Shown: positions 17,140-25,537 of the stretch, in pieces
How positions within the stretch are numbered: the first letter of the stretch is position 1
Layout of the letters: the number at the start of each line of letters is the position of its first letter
Source of the DNA: CAYRTD01 sp964426915
GTDB taxonomy: Bacteria; Bacteroidota; Bacteroidia; Bacteroidales; GCA-2748055
Direction: 5' to 3'
Length of the DNA stretch: 28,889 nt
Assembly: GCA_964426915.1 (NCBI GenBank)
Contig: CAYRTD010000036.1
Span: 1 to 28,889 of the forward strand
Made by a program: the position numbers and the translations under genes
The notes under the pieces: generated by a model
Told to the model about the DNA's origin: nothing
The model's database searches: none
Seen by the model: the letters and a program-made list of their open reading frames with translations, nothing else

Positions 17140-17545
17140 TGAAAAATACTTTTTAGTCACCCTCTTGCGAAGCCGGAAAAAACGAGATTTACTTATGTAA
17201 ATGAGCATTTTTCCGGCAAGCATACCGCAGAACCGGGTAATAACGAGCTTCGCAACCGCACGCTGCCGCTGAAGCTTTCCGCGAGCGTAGAAGCTCTGCG
17301 CTGCGCCTTCAGGCAAGCTTTTTACGGCCGAAGGGAGACGCTAGCGTAGGCGCCTAAAGCTTTACGTGAACGCCGTCACGCCTGTCCGCGGTACTCCGGG
17401 AAATACCGCTTAAATCCATGGGATCCCTCGCTATTTCCCGAAAGCTTTCGGGACGGGATCAGTTCGGCTAAATGATTTTGAAAATCAAAATCATAGTCTC
17501 ACTGAATTAACCCTGAATGAGTAAATCGGACATTATGGACAGACT
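17140..17545 (+). repeat. Long modular repeat, copy F
   Basis: Opens with AAATACTTTTTAGTCACCCTC, the right half of the element at 3376-3537, then follows the order of copy A: nested hairpin (17172-17217), shared GAGCTTCGCAACCGCACGCTG, a segment between GAAGCTTT (17271-17278) and AAAGCTTT (17356-17363), the shared right part GTCACGCCTGTCC, a CCCGAAAGCTTTCGGG palindrome (about 17438-17453), a hairpin with arms 17472-17481/17485-17494, and the tail CGGACATTATGGACAGACT. Relative to copy A the segment between the AAGCTT boxes is inverted. It is far richer in GC than surrounding genes and has no convincing ORF. Confidence 0.88.
17172..17217 (+). other. Nested hairpin in repeat copy F
   Basis: Perfect 10-bp outer arms GCCGGAAAAA (17172-17181)/TTTTTCCGGC (17208-17217), internal loop ACGAGA/TGAGCA, inner stem TTTAC (17188-17192)/GTAAA (17197-17201) and loop TTAT. 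Loop size (26 bases) is identical in all three copies. Confidence 0.8.
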
Positions 17546-17654
17546 AACTAAACTGTTTTTTGAACTTATTACATCATTTGGGGTTATTCCTTAGAGGAAA
17601 ATTCGAAAAATCACTTTAACGGCTATATATAAACTACTGAAAAAATCACACGAG

Positions 17655-18368
17655 ATGGAAAACAGTATTCGTATACTCACTATAGGGGGCATTGCAAAAG
17701 AAGAATCTCTTTATACTCTTACTACCAACATAATGCCCAACACCTTTGTCCTTGAAAATGATGAACCATATCCTGGTTATCATGGTAAAAACCTTCCAGG
17801 GGGCACCAAGCCTTTCTCAGTTTTTTTAATGACCCGGAAAAGGCATTCCACTGAAAATATACTCCGATTAAATAAAAAGATCAGAAAATATTTCGATCGC
17901 CCTTTCGATGCTGTTCCCGGAATGATTTGTTTGTACAATGAAACAATTCCCTGTATCAGGGTTCGTGGAATGGATACTTACGATTACATAGGAGAACTTC
18001 AGAAATGTTTCTTTTCCGAAGGTGTGAAATTTCTGAAAACAAGGAATGTAAAACAGCAGGCAGTTATTACCCTTAAAAAATTATATGATATTGAGCCCAT
18101 CGAGGATAAAATCTTCAAAGATAATGATGAGCCTTCCACTTTTTATATCTTGATATCAAAACAACTTTCCTATGAACAGTTCCGTAAGCTTTCGATTAAC
18201 GTAAGAAATAATATTGACAAGGATAAAGCCAATTTCGATGCTGCACTCGCATCAATATATACAAAAGAGGTAATGGATGCAGTCCGGATATATGCAAAAG
18301 ATCTTGATGTTGACAAGCTCAGGCTTATTCTTGAAACCTATGAGGAAGAATTAATAAAGTTTGAATAA
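17655..18368 (+). CDS. Conserved-looking protein of unknown function
   Basis: I do not recognise this 237-residue protein. It has no signal peptide or membrane segment, so it is probably cytoplasmic. The N-terminal half is rich in glycine/proline turns (NDEPYPGYHGKNLPGG at about 35-50) and includes ICLYNETIPCIRVRGMDTYD (91-110) with two cysteines; the C-terminal half is charged and helical, ending LETYEEELIKFE. Codon use and length argue for a real gene. It runs convergently towards the U32 gene, 39 bp from its stop, and follows a repeat after selU. Its position between two families acting on tRNA wobble uridine is suggestive only. Confidence 0.75.
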   Translation: MENSIRILTIGGIAKEESLYTLTTNIMPNTFVLENDEPYPGYHGKNLPGGTKPFSVFLMTRKRHSTENILRLNKKIRKYFDRPFDAVPGMICLYNETIPCIRVRGMDTYDYIGELQKCFFSEGVKFLKTRNVKQQAVITLKKLYDIEPIEDKIFKDNDEPSTFYILISKQLSYEQFRKLSINVRNNIDKDKANFDAALASIYTKEVMDAVRIYAKDLDVDKLRLILETYEEELIKFE

Positions 18369-18407
18369 AAGAAATACTTAAATTTTTTCTGATTACTGTC
18401 GTATTGC

Positions 18408-19655
18408 TTAAGGAGCATCCACCCAGCGGTAGATTTTATCTGATCTTCTTATGGGCATTTCAACAGGTATGGAGCATTTTTCACCTTTCCGTGCCCTTTC
18501 CACTGCCAGCCTGTTTACTCTTATTTCCTCAACTCTTGTTTCGATTACTCCGGTGGTAGGACCGATAATCAATATCTGTTCATCCTTCTTTAATTCACCT
18601 GCTTCAATTAATATTTCAGCAACATTTATCCTATCAAAATAATTAGTGCATTTCCCGCTGTATATTTTTTTCTTTGTAGCCTGCGAACCATAAACATGAC
18701 TCCATTCCCCCAGGCTTTGTCCAAGATAATATCCATCCCAGAATCCTCTGTTAAAAACTTTTTCAAGCTCTTTTTGCCATGATTTTATTTTCTCCTCATT
18801 ATAGCTGTCGTTAATTATGGCATTAACCGCCTCATTATAACACTTTGTTACAGTTTTCACATATTCGGGAGAACGAGCTCTTCCTTCAATTTTAAGAATT
18901 CTGGCTCCGGAATCAAGGATTTTATTCAGAAAATGAATTGTCGAAAGATCCCGGGGAGACATTATATATTCATTCTCAATATTCAGTTCATTTCCTCTTT
19001 CATTATCTTTCACTGTATAAGACCTTCTGCACACCTGAAAACAATCGCCACGGTTGGCAGAATGATTATGCTCATGAAGACTCAGATAGCATTTTCCCGA
19101 AACCGCCATACATAATGCTCCGTGAACGAACATTTCTATCCTTATCTTCTCACCTCCGGGACCTTTTATATCTTCACATCCAATTCTTTCATAAATTTTC
19201 TTCACCTGATCCAGATCTAATTCCCTGGCTAACACTACTACATCCGCAAATTTTGAATAGAATTTTAAAGATTCTATATTACTAATATTCAACTGTGTAG
19301 ATAAATGCACATTAACTTTTTGTTTAAAAGCATAATCCAATGCCGCAGGATCTGAGATAATAAGAGCATCTACACTTTTTTCTTTTGCCAGATCAATTAT
19401 TTCCCTGACATTCCCAAGTTCATGATCATAAATTACTGTATTTACGGTAAGGTATGTTTTAAGATTATTAGCCTTTGCTACCGCAACGATTTCATCCAGA
19501 TCTTTCCGGGTAAAATTATTTGCTGAACGGGCCCTCATATTTAATTGTTCAATGCCAAAATAAACTGAATCCGCTCCCCCCTGAATAGCTGCCTGCAACG
19601 ACTCAAAGGAACCTGCTGGAGACATAATCTCAACATCTTCTCTTTTCATTTTCAT
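18408..19655 (-). CDS. Peptidase U32 family protein, TrhP-like
   Basis: A 415-residue U32 protein. The opening EIMSPAGSFESLQAAIQGGADSVYFG fold start and the signature EMFVHGALCMAVSGKC are visible (written here in overlapping pieces: EIMSPAGSFESL, GGADSVYFG, EMFVHGALC). Cys182, Cys189, Cys205 and Cys209 are candidate iron-sulfur ligands as known for RNA-acting U32 members. In characterised bacteria such proteins carry out prephenate-dependent hydroxylation of tRNA U34 (TrhP) or rRNA C hydroxylation (RlhA); TrhP-like is the likelier reading but not proven. The start is placed at the ATG at 19655 (a second ATG lies at 19649) rather than 45 bp upstream, because the family begins here and a weak -7 box (TATCTTTA, 19660-19667) lies directly before it. 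Confidence 0.85.
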   Translation of the reverse strand: MKMKREDVEIMSPAGSFESLQAAIQGGADSVYFGIEQLNMRARSANNFTRKDLDEIVAVAKANNLKTYLTVNTVIYDHELGNVREIIDLAKEKSVDALIISDPAALDYAFKQKVNVHLSTQLNISNIESLKFYSKFADVVVLARELDLDQVKKIYERIGCEDIKGPGGEKIRIEMFVHGALCMAVSGKCYLSLHEHNHSANRGDCFQVCRRSYTVKDNERGNELNIENEYIMSPRDLSTIHFLNKILDSGARILKIEGRARSPEYVKTVTKCYNEAVNAIINDSYNEEKIKSWQKELEKVFNRGFWDGYYLGQSLGEWSHVYGSQATKKKIYSGKCTNYFDRINVAEILIEAGELKKDEQILIIGPTTGVIETRVEEIRVNRLAVERARKGEKCSIPVEMPIRRSDKIYRWVDAP

Positions 19656-19849
19656 GGCATAAAGATAGAGAAAATGAGAAAACATATATTCATGCAGCAA
19701 ATATAGACAGGAAGCTCAAAAAAAGCAGAAGCAAAATGGGCATTGGATAGAGCTTGTCCTCACCTACTGCTGATCTTTCATTCAAAACCTAGCCTCACGT
19801 GCTCAGCGAATCTGATAAATGCCTTATTTGTTAAATCATGAGGGGTGTA

Positions 19850-21001
19850 TTATTTTTTCAGGACTATCCTTATGGTAGTTCCTTGACCCTCTTCCGAATT
19901 CAGAACAAAAATTTTTCCCTCGTGATAGGCTTCCACAATACGTTTTGAAAGAGAAAGGCCAAGACCCCATCCTCTTTGTTTGGTGGTATAACCCGGTTTA
20001 AATATGGTTTTAAACTTCGATTTTGGGATTCCCTTGCCCGTATCACTAATATCGATATAGACTATTTGAGTATGGTCTTCTACTTTTATTATTATTTTTC
20101 CTTTCCCATCCATTGCATCTATTGCGTTTTTGCAAACATTTTCAATTACCCATTCAAATAGCGCCACATTCAGGGGGGGCGCTATTTCATTATCCTTCAT
20201 TTGCAGCTCAAAAGAAATTTTATCGGAACTTCTGCCTGACAGGTAATCAATAGATGTTTGCAGGACATCATTCAGAGGGGTAGGTATAAGTAAGGGCTTT
20301 GATCCGATCTTGGAAAATCTCTCAGTAATCTTTTCAAGGCGTTTAACATCATGTTCCAGTTCTCTTACAGTAGAAGAAGATGGGGCTTCCAGCTTCAGAA
20401 GTTCAACCCATGCATTCAGAGAGGAAGTAGGAGTGCCAAGCTGATGAGCTGTTTCTTTTGAAAGACCCACCCATACTTTATTTTGTTCGGCTTTTCTGGA
20501 TGAACTGAATGCAAAATAGGATACCAGTATGAATAAAACTATAACTCCTAACTGAACATAAGGGAAATACTGAAGCTTTCTCAAAAAAATCGAATCCCTG
20601 TAGTACAGATAATTCCTGTCATTATCTCCCAGGTCGATAACCATGCTGTCATTTTCAGATTTCATTATCTCCAGTTGCCGGTAAAGATAATCCGGGTTAT
20701 TTGCAATTTTGGTGGTGTCAATATTTCTGTATGACATTATTTTTCCCTCATCGTTAGTTTGAATAACAGGTACACTGTTATTATTCTGAATAACTAACAG
20801 CTGAAAACTAAGATCATAATTTTCATAATCTGCGTTGATCAATTGCTGGGTAGCCTCTGCCCACAATTTAACTTTCTGCCTTTCTTCCTGTGAAAGGTCT
20901 TTTACAAGCTTGTTGGTATAGGTAAGAGAACCAATTCCTATTAGAATGGCTCCAAGAAAAAGATACAGTTTCCAACGCTGTTTTTTTTCGTAAATATTCA
21001 A
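19850..21001 (-). CDS. Membrane sensor histidine kinase (HQLGTP type)
   Basis: A 383-residue kinase. Two membrane segments (about 12-28 and 147-165) bracket an extracytoplasmic region of about 115 residues. No HAMP or PAS follows; the second helix leads directly to HisKA with His186 in KETAHQLGTPTSSLNAW, and the residue after His is Gln instead of the usual acidic one. The ATPase domain has N-box ENVCKNAIDAM (287-297), DTGKGIP (320-326) and GWGLGLSLSKRIVEAYH (344-360). This HQLGTP form is common in Bacteroidota. No response regulator is adjacent. It starts 38 bp after the AsmA-like stop and may share its transcript. Confidence 0.9.
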   Translation of the reverse strand: MNIYEKKQRWKLYLFLGAILIGIGSLTYTNKLVKDLSQEERQKVKLWAEATQQLINADYENYDLSFQLLVIQNNNSVPVIQTNDEGKIMSYRNIDTTKIANNPDYLYRQLEIMKSENDSMVIDLGDNDRNYLYYRDSIFLRKLQYFPYVQLGVIVLFILVSYFAFSSSRKAEQNKVWVGLSKETAHQLGTPTSSLNAWVELLKLEAPSSSTVRELEHDVKRLEKITERFSKIGSKPLLIPTPLNDVLQTSIDYLSGRSSDKISFELQMKDNEIAPPLNVALFEWVIENVCKNAIDAMDGKGKIIIKVEDHTQIVYIDISDTGKGIPKSKFKTIFKPGYTTKQRGWGLGLSLSKRIVEAYHEGKIFVLNSEEGQGTTIRIVLKK

Positions 21002-21039
21002 AATTGCTAAGTATTTAGAGTTTTCAAATAATCTTATTT

Positions 21040-23727
21040 TTATAAATCATCATCTTCTTTCCACTCCAGCTCAAAGACTTCCTCATCCCTGAGGTTTGAC
21101 TTCTTCTTCTTTTTTTTCTTTTGTCGGTCTATACTCCTTATATTATCTTCCAATGAATCACTTTTCCATTCGATAATGAAATCCCGGCTATCGTTATTTT
21201 TGTAGGTGTCCAAGCTATCTTTTCCAAACCATCCGAATTCTTCATTTAATATCGCTTTCAGATTTTTCTTTTCCTCTTTCAGATCATCTTTTATTGCCGA
21301 TATTGCTTCCTGTTTATCATATTTAATATTATAATCCGCAGCAGTACCTGTAATAGAGAGATAAAGACTGGCCCGGCGACTATCCTCCATGACATAATAG
21401 CCTTCATTTCCCTGCCGTGCTTTTCCTGTCAGGATTTCAGAAAGCAGAATTTTCATTTTGTAATCAAAATATCCGTTAAAATTATGAATTCCGGAGGCTT
21501 TAATGTTAAAGGCATTGGAATTTATTTCCATCTCCGGAATTGTCATTTTATTGTTTTCAATAAAGATCGAGTTTTCAAGTGTTGAAAACCTGATATTACT
21601 GAGTTCATCAATACCTACGAATCCAGAAAGCTTTTCAGCCGGTTTATAATCATTTAATTGGCCCGATCGAATAATTATATCGGCTTGAGCCAGTATTTTA
21701 TCTTTTTTAATTTTCAACGTACTGTCAAAAACAGCATTAAAATCTACTTCACCCGAAATAAATCCCGAAAGGTGATCGGAAGTAAGCCCATTTTGCCCAA
21801 AATTATTAAAACTGTGAAATAATTCACTAATATTAATTTTATTCAAAAAGCTGTGACTTTTAAGGTAAAAATCTCCTGACGGATTTTGGATCAGTGCAGC
21901 ATCGCCTTCTACTTTTCCGTTCATGGATAAAAACGAAATAGCTGGTATATCGATCCTTCCCTGTTTATATACCATGCTGCCAAGTAAATCCCAGGCCGCA
22001 AACTTACCCGTATTTAAGTGTTTAAAAGAGAAATCAATATTTCCAGCAAGATTTGCAGGTAATAACAAAGCCTTATTGCCAGGTTCATCAGGATCGTTTT
22101 TATCCTGGCTTATTTGCTTTAGATCCAGACGGTCTCCACTAATTATTCCATTTATCCAAAGCACCTGTTTCCTGTCAGTTAAATGTCTCAGCACGTAATC
22201 CAGTTGAGCATTTATCCTAAATTCATCCTTATCCGAAAAAAAAGTAAACTCCGGAAACCAGCTATCACCAGCAAAGCCAACGTTACCATTAATTCCGGTC
22301 AGAGATCTGTAACCGGGAAGTTTAAGGTCAATTTCTGAAAGCTCCATATTTCCGGATATCCCGGCCGCAGCAATGTTTTCCACATTGATATCCCGGAATG
22401 AACCAGCAGCTGTTCGCAATTTGATATCAGGATACAATTTTCCTGAAATCTGGATGTCATTATTTCTGATAAATACGGCAGAAAGCTGCTTAGCATCGAT
22501 ACCGCCTTCAAGATCAAGGGAAATAACCGGATTAACAAGATTTTGAACATTTAATTTACCTGAAAAATCGGAATTCCTATCCTGAACACGGAATTTCTGT
22601 ATATCAATTTCTGTGGTCGACGGTCTTTGCCGTTCACCATTAGTATATTTTCCCTTGAGGCGCAAGTTTCTGACAGTCTCTTTCTGAAATTGAACCTGGC
22701 TGAGGTTTAGCACATAAACAGCATGTATTTCCGGAACCATTATAGAGGTAACGGGGCCGCGAATTTTCACCGCCAGATCACCGCGTCCCTGGGCAGTGAA
22801 TGGCAACTTTTCCCTTAATTCTTCTGGAAAAGAGCCTAAGAGGGTGGAAATGTTAATATTCCTGCTATCCAGCATCAGGTCGAGTGAAGGCTTTCCACCC
22901 AGTCTAAAATTTCCGCGTGTATCCAGATTAATTGTATTGAGACTGAGCTCGCCTTTCCGGATCGTTGCGAGACTATCTTTCACCTCAAGAATTAGTCGAA
23001 GTGAAATATCATATTCATTTGCATAACGGAAACCATTACGGGTAAAATCATGTAAAACAAAACTGGTATGGGTGCCCAGAGAAAAATCCTCTCGCGAAAA
23101 TTTTCCTTTCAATAATAAATTATCTATTCTGCTTGATGAATATGTCTTTTTAGATAAATTATTAAAGTAAAGATTAAAATTTGAAATCCTAAGCATCTCT
23201 AATTCAAATATTTTATTATTCCTATTTTTTTTGTTGGGATTTTCCAATCCTGATTTGTAAATACGGGAATTGGTTTTCCCTTCCGAATCAATAAGAATAT
23301 TTACATCTCCGTTAACAGCATAAATTCTCCGTATACGGATTTTGGACCTGATCAAATCAAGTGCGTTGAATTTCAGATACAGCTTTTCGGCGGTAAAGAG
23401 ATGATCTGTATCTATGTGCAAGAATTCCTGTTTGTTGAAGTTATGAGAGGACTCTATTATGACATCATGAAAAACGACCGAAAAATGGGGAAAGGTATTC
23501 AGAAAAGTCACATTAATCCGATCAACAAAAATTTTCGTCTCAATTACCTGATTAATATGGGTAATGCTGAGGTCCTTAATTTCTTCTTCATATTTATTAA
23601 TGAGGAAAAATCCGGTGGCTAACAGTAAAACCATGGCTGCCAGAGCTATCCAAAATAAATTGAAAAGATATTTTCGAATTTTTTTTAATCCATTCATCTG
23701 GTTACTATAACCAAAAATGCCATTCAA
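21040..23727 (-). CDS. AsmA-like envelope protein
   Basis: An 895-residue protein anchored by one N-terminal membrane segment (about 21-43) with a long, beta-rich periplasmic body. The opening after the helix (LSITHINQVIETKIFVDRI, SVVFHDVIIESS) and the C-terminal part (GFVGIDELSNIRFSTLENS, FNIKASGIHNFNGYFDYKM) resemble AsmA-family proteins, now viewed as bridge-like lipid carriers between membranes. A run of seven lysines near 870 precedes an acidic tail. Two starts are possible: 23727, 6 bp after the pepE stop, or 23697, which gives a more usual signal anchor. The tight spacing implies cotranscription with pepE. Lipid-transport function is family-level inference. Confidence 0.82.
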   Translation of the reverse strand: MNGIFGYSNQMNGLKKIRKYLFNLFWIALAAMVLLLATGFFLINKYEEEIKDLSITHINQVIETKIFVDRINVTFLNTFPHFSVVFHDVIIESSHNFNKQEFLHIDTDHLFTAEKLYLKFNALDLIRSKIRIRRIYAVNGDVNILIDSEGKTNSRIYKSGLENPNKKNRNNKIFELEMLRISNFNLYFNNLSKKTYSSSRIDNLLLKGKFSREDFSLGTHTSFVLHDFTRNGFRYANEYDISLRLILEVKDSLATIRKGELSLNTINLDTRGNFRLGGKPSLDLMLDSRNINISTLLGSFPEELREKLPFTAQGRGDLAVKIRGPVTSIMVPEIHAVYVLNLSQVQFQKETVRNLRLKGKYTNGERQRPSTTEIDIQKFRVQDRNSDFSGKLNVQNLVNPVISLDLEGGIDAKQLSAVFIRNNDIQISGKLYPDIKLRTAAGSFRDINVENIAAAGISGNMELSEIDLKLPGYRSLTGINGNVGFAGDSWFPEFTFFSDKDEFRINAQLDYVLRHLTDRKQVLWINGIISGDRLDLKQISQDKNDPDEPGNKALLLPANLAGNIDFSFKHLNTGKFAAWDLLGSMVYKQGRIDIPAISFLSMNGKVEGDAALIQNPSGDFYLKSHSFLNKINISELFHSFNNFGQNGLTSDHLSGFISGEVDFNAVFDSTLKIKKDKILAQADIIIRSGQLNDYKPAEKLSGFVGIDELSNIRFSTLENSIFIENNKMTIPEMEINSNAFNIKASGIHNFNGYFDYKMKILLSEILTGKARQGNEGYYVMEDSRRASLYLSITGTAADYNIKYDKQEAISAIKDDLKEEKKNLKAILNEEFGWFGKDSLDTYKNNDSRDFIIEWKSDSLEDNIRSIDRQKKKKKKKSNLRDEEVFELEWKEDDDL

Positions 23728-23733
23728 TTATTA

Positions 23734-24441
23734 TCAATTGATCAAGAAATTAAAATCGTCCCCAGATCCCAGTTCAACAGGTTCATATCCATGATGAAAT
23801 AATCGGGCATTTCCGGGTCCTTCCAACCTCATTTTATTGTCTTCCAGGATCAACATTGTTCCTTCCCGTAATCCCAGAACATAAATCCCCCTGTTCACTT
23901 CAATAAATTCTTCGATTCTGGCTTCACGTGTTTCTCCAGCATGACCTTCCGGATTGGCATCAAGATAATGAGGATTAATCTGAAAAGGAATAAAATTAAA
24001 AGCCTTAAAATTTTGTGGCTCTGTTATTGGCATATCATTGGTAGTTTTAATTGTGGGACAAGCCATATTAGAACCGGCACTCCATCCGATATAGGCTTTT
24101 CCCTCTTTAACTTCCTTAATTATTGGTTCAATCAATTCTTTTTCCTGTATCATTTTCAATAATTGCCAGGTATTTCCACCTCCTACTACGATGGCTCTGC
24201 AATTTGCTATTAATTCAACCGGATTATCAGTTTCATGAACAGAGGTTATATTATGTCCGGCTTCTTTAAACTTTTCTCTCACTTTTTCAATATAATCATC
24301 AAAAGAAAAAGAAACTGCAGCATAGGGGATGAATGCGCATTCTACAGGTTCTTTACCAAGAAAATTTTTGATATAAGGCAGGGTATATTCCAAATATTCT
24401 TCCCCTGCATTTGTTGAATTGCTGATCAATAATAGTCTCAT
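23734..24441 (-). CDS. pepE: Dipeptidase E (alpha-aspartyl dipeptidase, S51)
   Basis: A cytoplasmic serine peptidase hydrolysing dipeptides with N-terminal aspartate. From the ATG it has 235 residues, close to the ~230 of the family. The nucleophile Ser121 lies in GWSAGSN (119-125), His158 in NPHYLD and Asp136 in TTNDMPI, matching the spacing in the E. coli enzyme; VVGGGNTWQLL (85-95) is another family motif. The in-frame GTG 21 bp upstream is rejected because it overlaps a TAACTTTG -7 box (24462-24469). The AsmA-like gene follows after 6 bp. Confidence 0.9.
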   Translation of the reverse strand: MRLLLISNSTNAGEEYLEYTLPYIKNFLGKEPVECAFIPYAAVSFSFDDYIEKVREKFKEAGHNITSVHETDNPVELIANCRAIVVGGGNTWQLLKMIQEKELIEPIIKEVKEGKAYIGWSAGSNMACPTIKTTNDMPITEPQNFKAFNFIPFQINPHYLDANPEGHAGETREARIEEFIEVNRGIYVLGLREGTMLILEDNKMRLEGPGNARLFHHGYEPVELGSGDDFNFLIN

Positions 24442-24461
24442 ATTAATTGTTTTTCTTTTCA

Positions 24462-24469
24462 CAAAGTTA
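24462..24469 (-). promoter_or_regulatory. Candidate -7 box of pepE
   Basis: The minus strand reads TAACTTTG, matching TAnnTTTG, about 20 bases before the ATG. An imperfect inverted repeat (TTTTAGACATT/AATGTCCTAAAA, about 24479-24506) covers the -33 area and could be a regulator site. Confidence 0.45.
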
Positions 24470-24613
24470 ATATTCCCTTTTTAGACATTATAAAAAATGT
24501 CCTAAAACACAGCATGATTTGCTATTTCCCAGATTTGTTTTCCGGTTCTCCTTTAAGGTGAAAAAACTCAGATCACATTTATAATAAAAAAGAAATTTCA
24601 GAATTGACCGACA

Positions 24614-25375
24614 TTAATAATTATCCTTAAGTTCTGTAATTAATCTGTTTTCTTTGTTCATTGGAAATTTAATTAATTCTGTGCGGTTTGTCTGGAAATC
24701 AAAAATCATAATTTTTCCGCAAAGGATCTCACCCGTTCCGGTGATAATCTTAATCGCTTCATTGGCCTGAAAAGAACCAATGATGCCGGGGGTTACACCG
24801 AACAGACCGGTTTTAAGCGGATCCTGCACATTCTGCTTATCTTTTAGGTTATTGAACAAACAATTTAAGGTGTGCCCCTTATTATAATTAAAAACCGAAA
24901 CCTGGCCTTCGAATTTATAAACAGAGCCGTATATCCAGGGCTTATTAAGGAGCAGGCAGGCATCATTTATGAGGTAACGGGTTGAAAAATTATCTGTTGC
25001 ATCAATTACAAGATCGAATCCCTCAATAATTTTCAGAGCATTGGAAACCTTTAGGCGGATATTCAACAAATCAAAATTAACAAGGGGGTTGAGTTTTTGC
25101 AATTTGTCCCTTGCGATTATGGTTTTCAATTTTCCAAGATCATGCCCGCCATAGAGAATCTGCCGGTGCAAATTATCTTCATTTACAATATCATTGTCCA
25201 TAATCCCTATAGTCCCAGTGCCGGCAGCAGTCATATACTGCAATACGGGTGCACCCAATCCTCCGGCGCCGACAACCAGTACACGGGCATTCTTAAGCTT
25301 TAACTGTCCCTCTTCTCCTATATTTTCCAGCATAATATGCCTGTGATATCTTCTTTTTTCAGCTTCTGTCAACAT
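24614..25375 (-). CDS. MoeB/ThiF-like E1 adenylyltransferase
   Basis: A 253-residue enzyme of the family that adenylates the C-terminus of MoaD- or ThiS-type sulfur carriers. Visible are VLVVGAGGLGAPVLQYM (32-48), Asp60, Asn68-Arg71-Gln72 in EDNLHRQILY, Lys84 and DATDNFSTRY (125-134), all needed for adenylation. The usual two CxxC zinc pairs are not present (only Cys172 remains in LNCLF), and the Cys of the ThiF motif before AGVxG is absent (DPLKTGLFGV, 185-194). It may therefore only adenylate, without thioester transfer, or work on another carrier. No ubiquitin-like partner is adjacent. A TATATTTG box lies about 30 bp upstream. Confidence 0.87.
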   Translation of the reverse strand: MLTEAEKRRYHRHIMLENIGEEGQLKLKNARVLVVGAGGLGAPVLQYMTAAGTGTIGIMDNDIVNEDNLHRQILYGGHDLGKLKTIIARDKLQKLNPLVNFDLLNIRLKVSNALKIIEGFDLVIDATDNFSTRYLINDACLLLNKPWIYGSVYKFEGQVSVFNYNKGHTLNCLFNNLKDKQNVQDPLKTGLFGVTPGIIGSFQANEAIKIITGTGEILCGKIMIFDFQTNRTELIKFPMNKENRLITELKDNY

Positions 25376-25403
25376 TTTAGATAATGTATAAGATTAATAC
25401 AGA

Positions 25404-25411
25404 CAAATATA
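25404..25411 (-). promoter_or_regulatory. Candidate -7 box of the MoeB/ThiF-like gene
   Basis: The minus strand reads TATATTTG, an exact TAnnTTTG match, 28 bp before the start codon. Confidence 0.45.
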
Positions 25412-25457
25412 TAGAATGAAGTTGGAATCAGAACGGCTTTTAATGTATAATCAAAAA

Positions 25458-25485
25458 AAACGCCTCAATATTATTTGAGGCGTTT
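25458..25485 (-). terminator. Rho-independent terminator of the outer-membrane gene
   Basis: Perfect 11-bp arms AAACGCCTCAA (25458-25468)/TTGAGGCGTTT (25475-25485) with a six-base loop; reading the minus strand it is followed by a run of T. It lies about 53 bp after the stop of the barrel gene, with a repeat terminus in between. It could also insulate the plus strand. Confidence 0.85.
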
Positions 25486-25507
25486 CATTTCTTAAATATT
25501 CGACCGG

Positions 25508-25536
25508 GGTGCTTCAGACATTATGGACAGACTCTA
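25508..25536 (-). repeat. Repeat terminus remnant, copy G
   Basis: The minus strand reads TAGAGTCTGTCCATAATGTC from 25536 downwards, the same terminus as the right end of copy B. It begins one base after the TAA of the barrel gene (25538-25540). The other end of an element is not recognisable before the terminator. Confidence 0.6.
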
Positions 25537-25537
25537 T

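Noticed and set aside
17098..17316. ORF of 72 codons on the minus strand
   Set aside because: Spans the selU end and repeat copy F; not preserved in copy A.
17155..17545. Integron attC site or group II intron
   Set aside because: Hairpins are present, but there is no attC core pair, no integrase and no intron domain V or reverse transcriptase.
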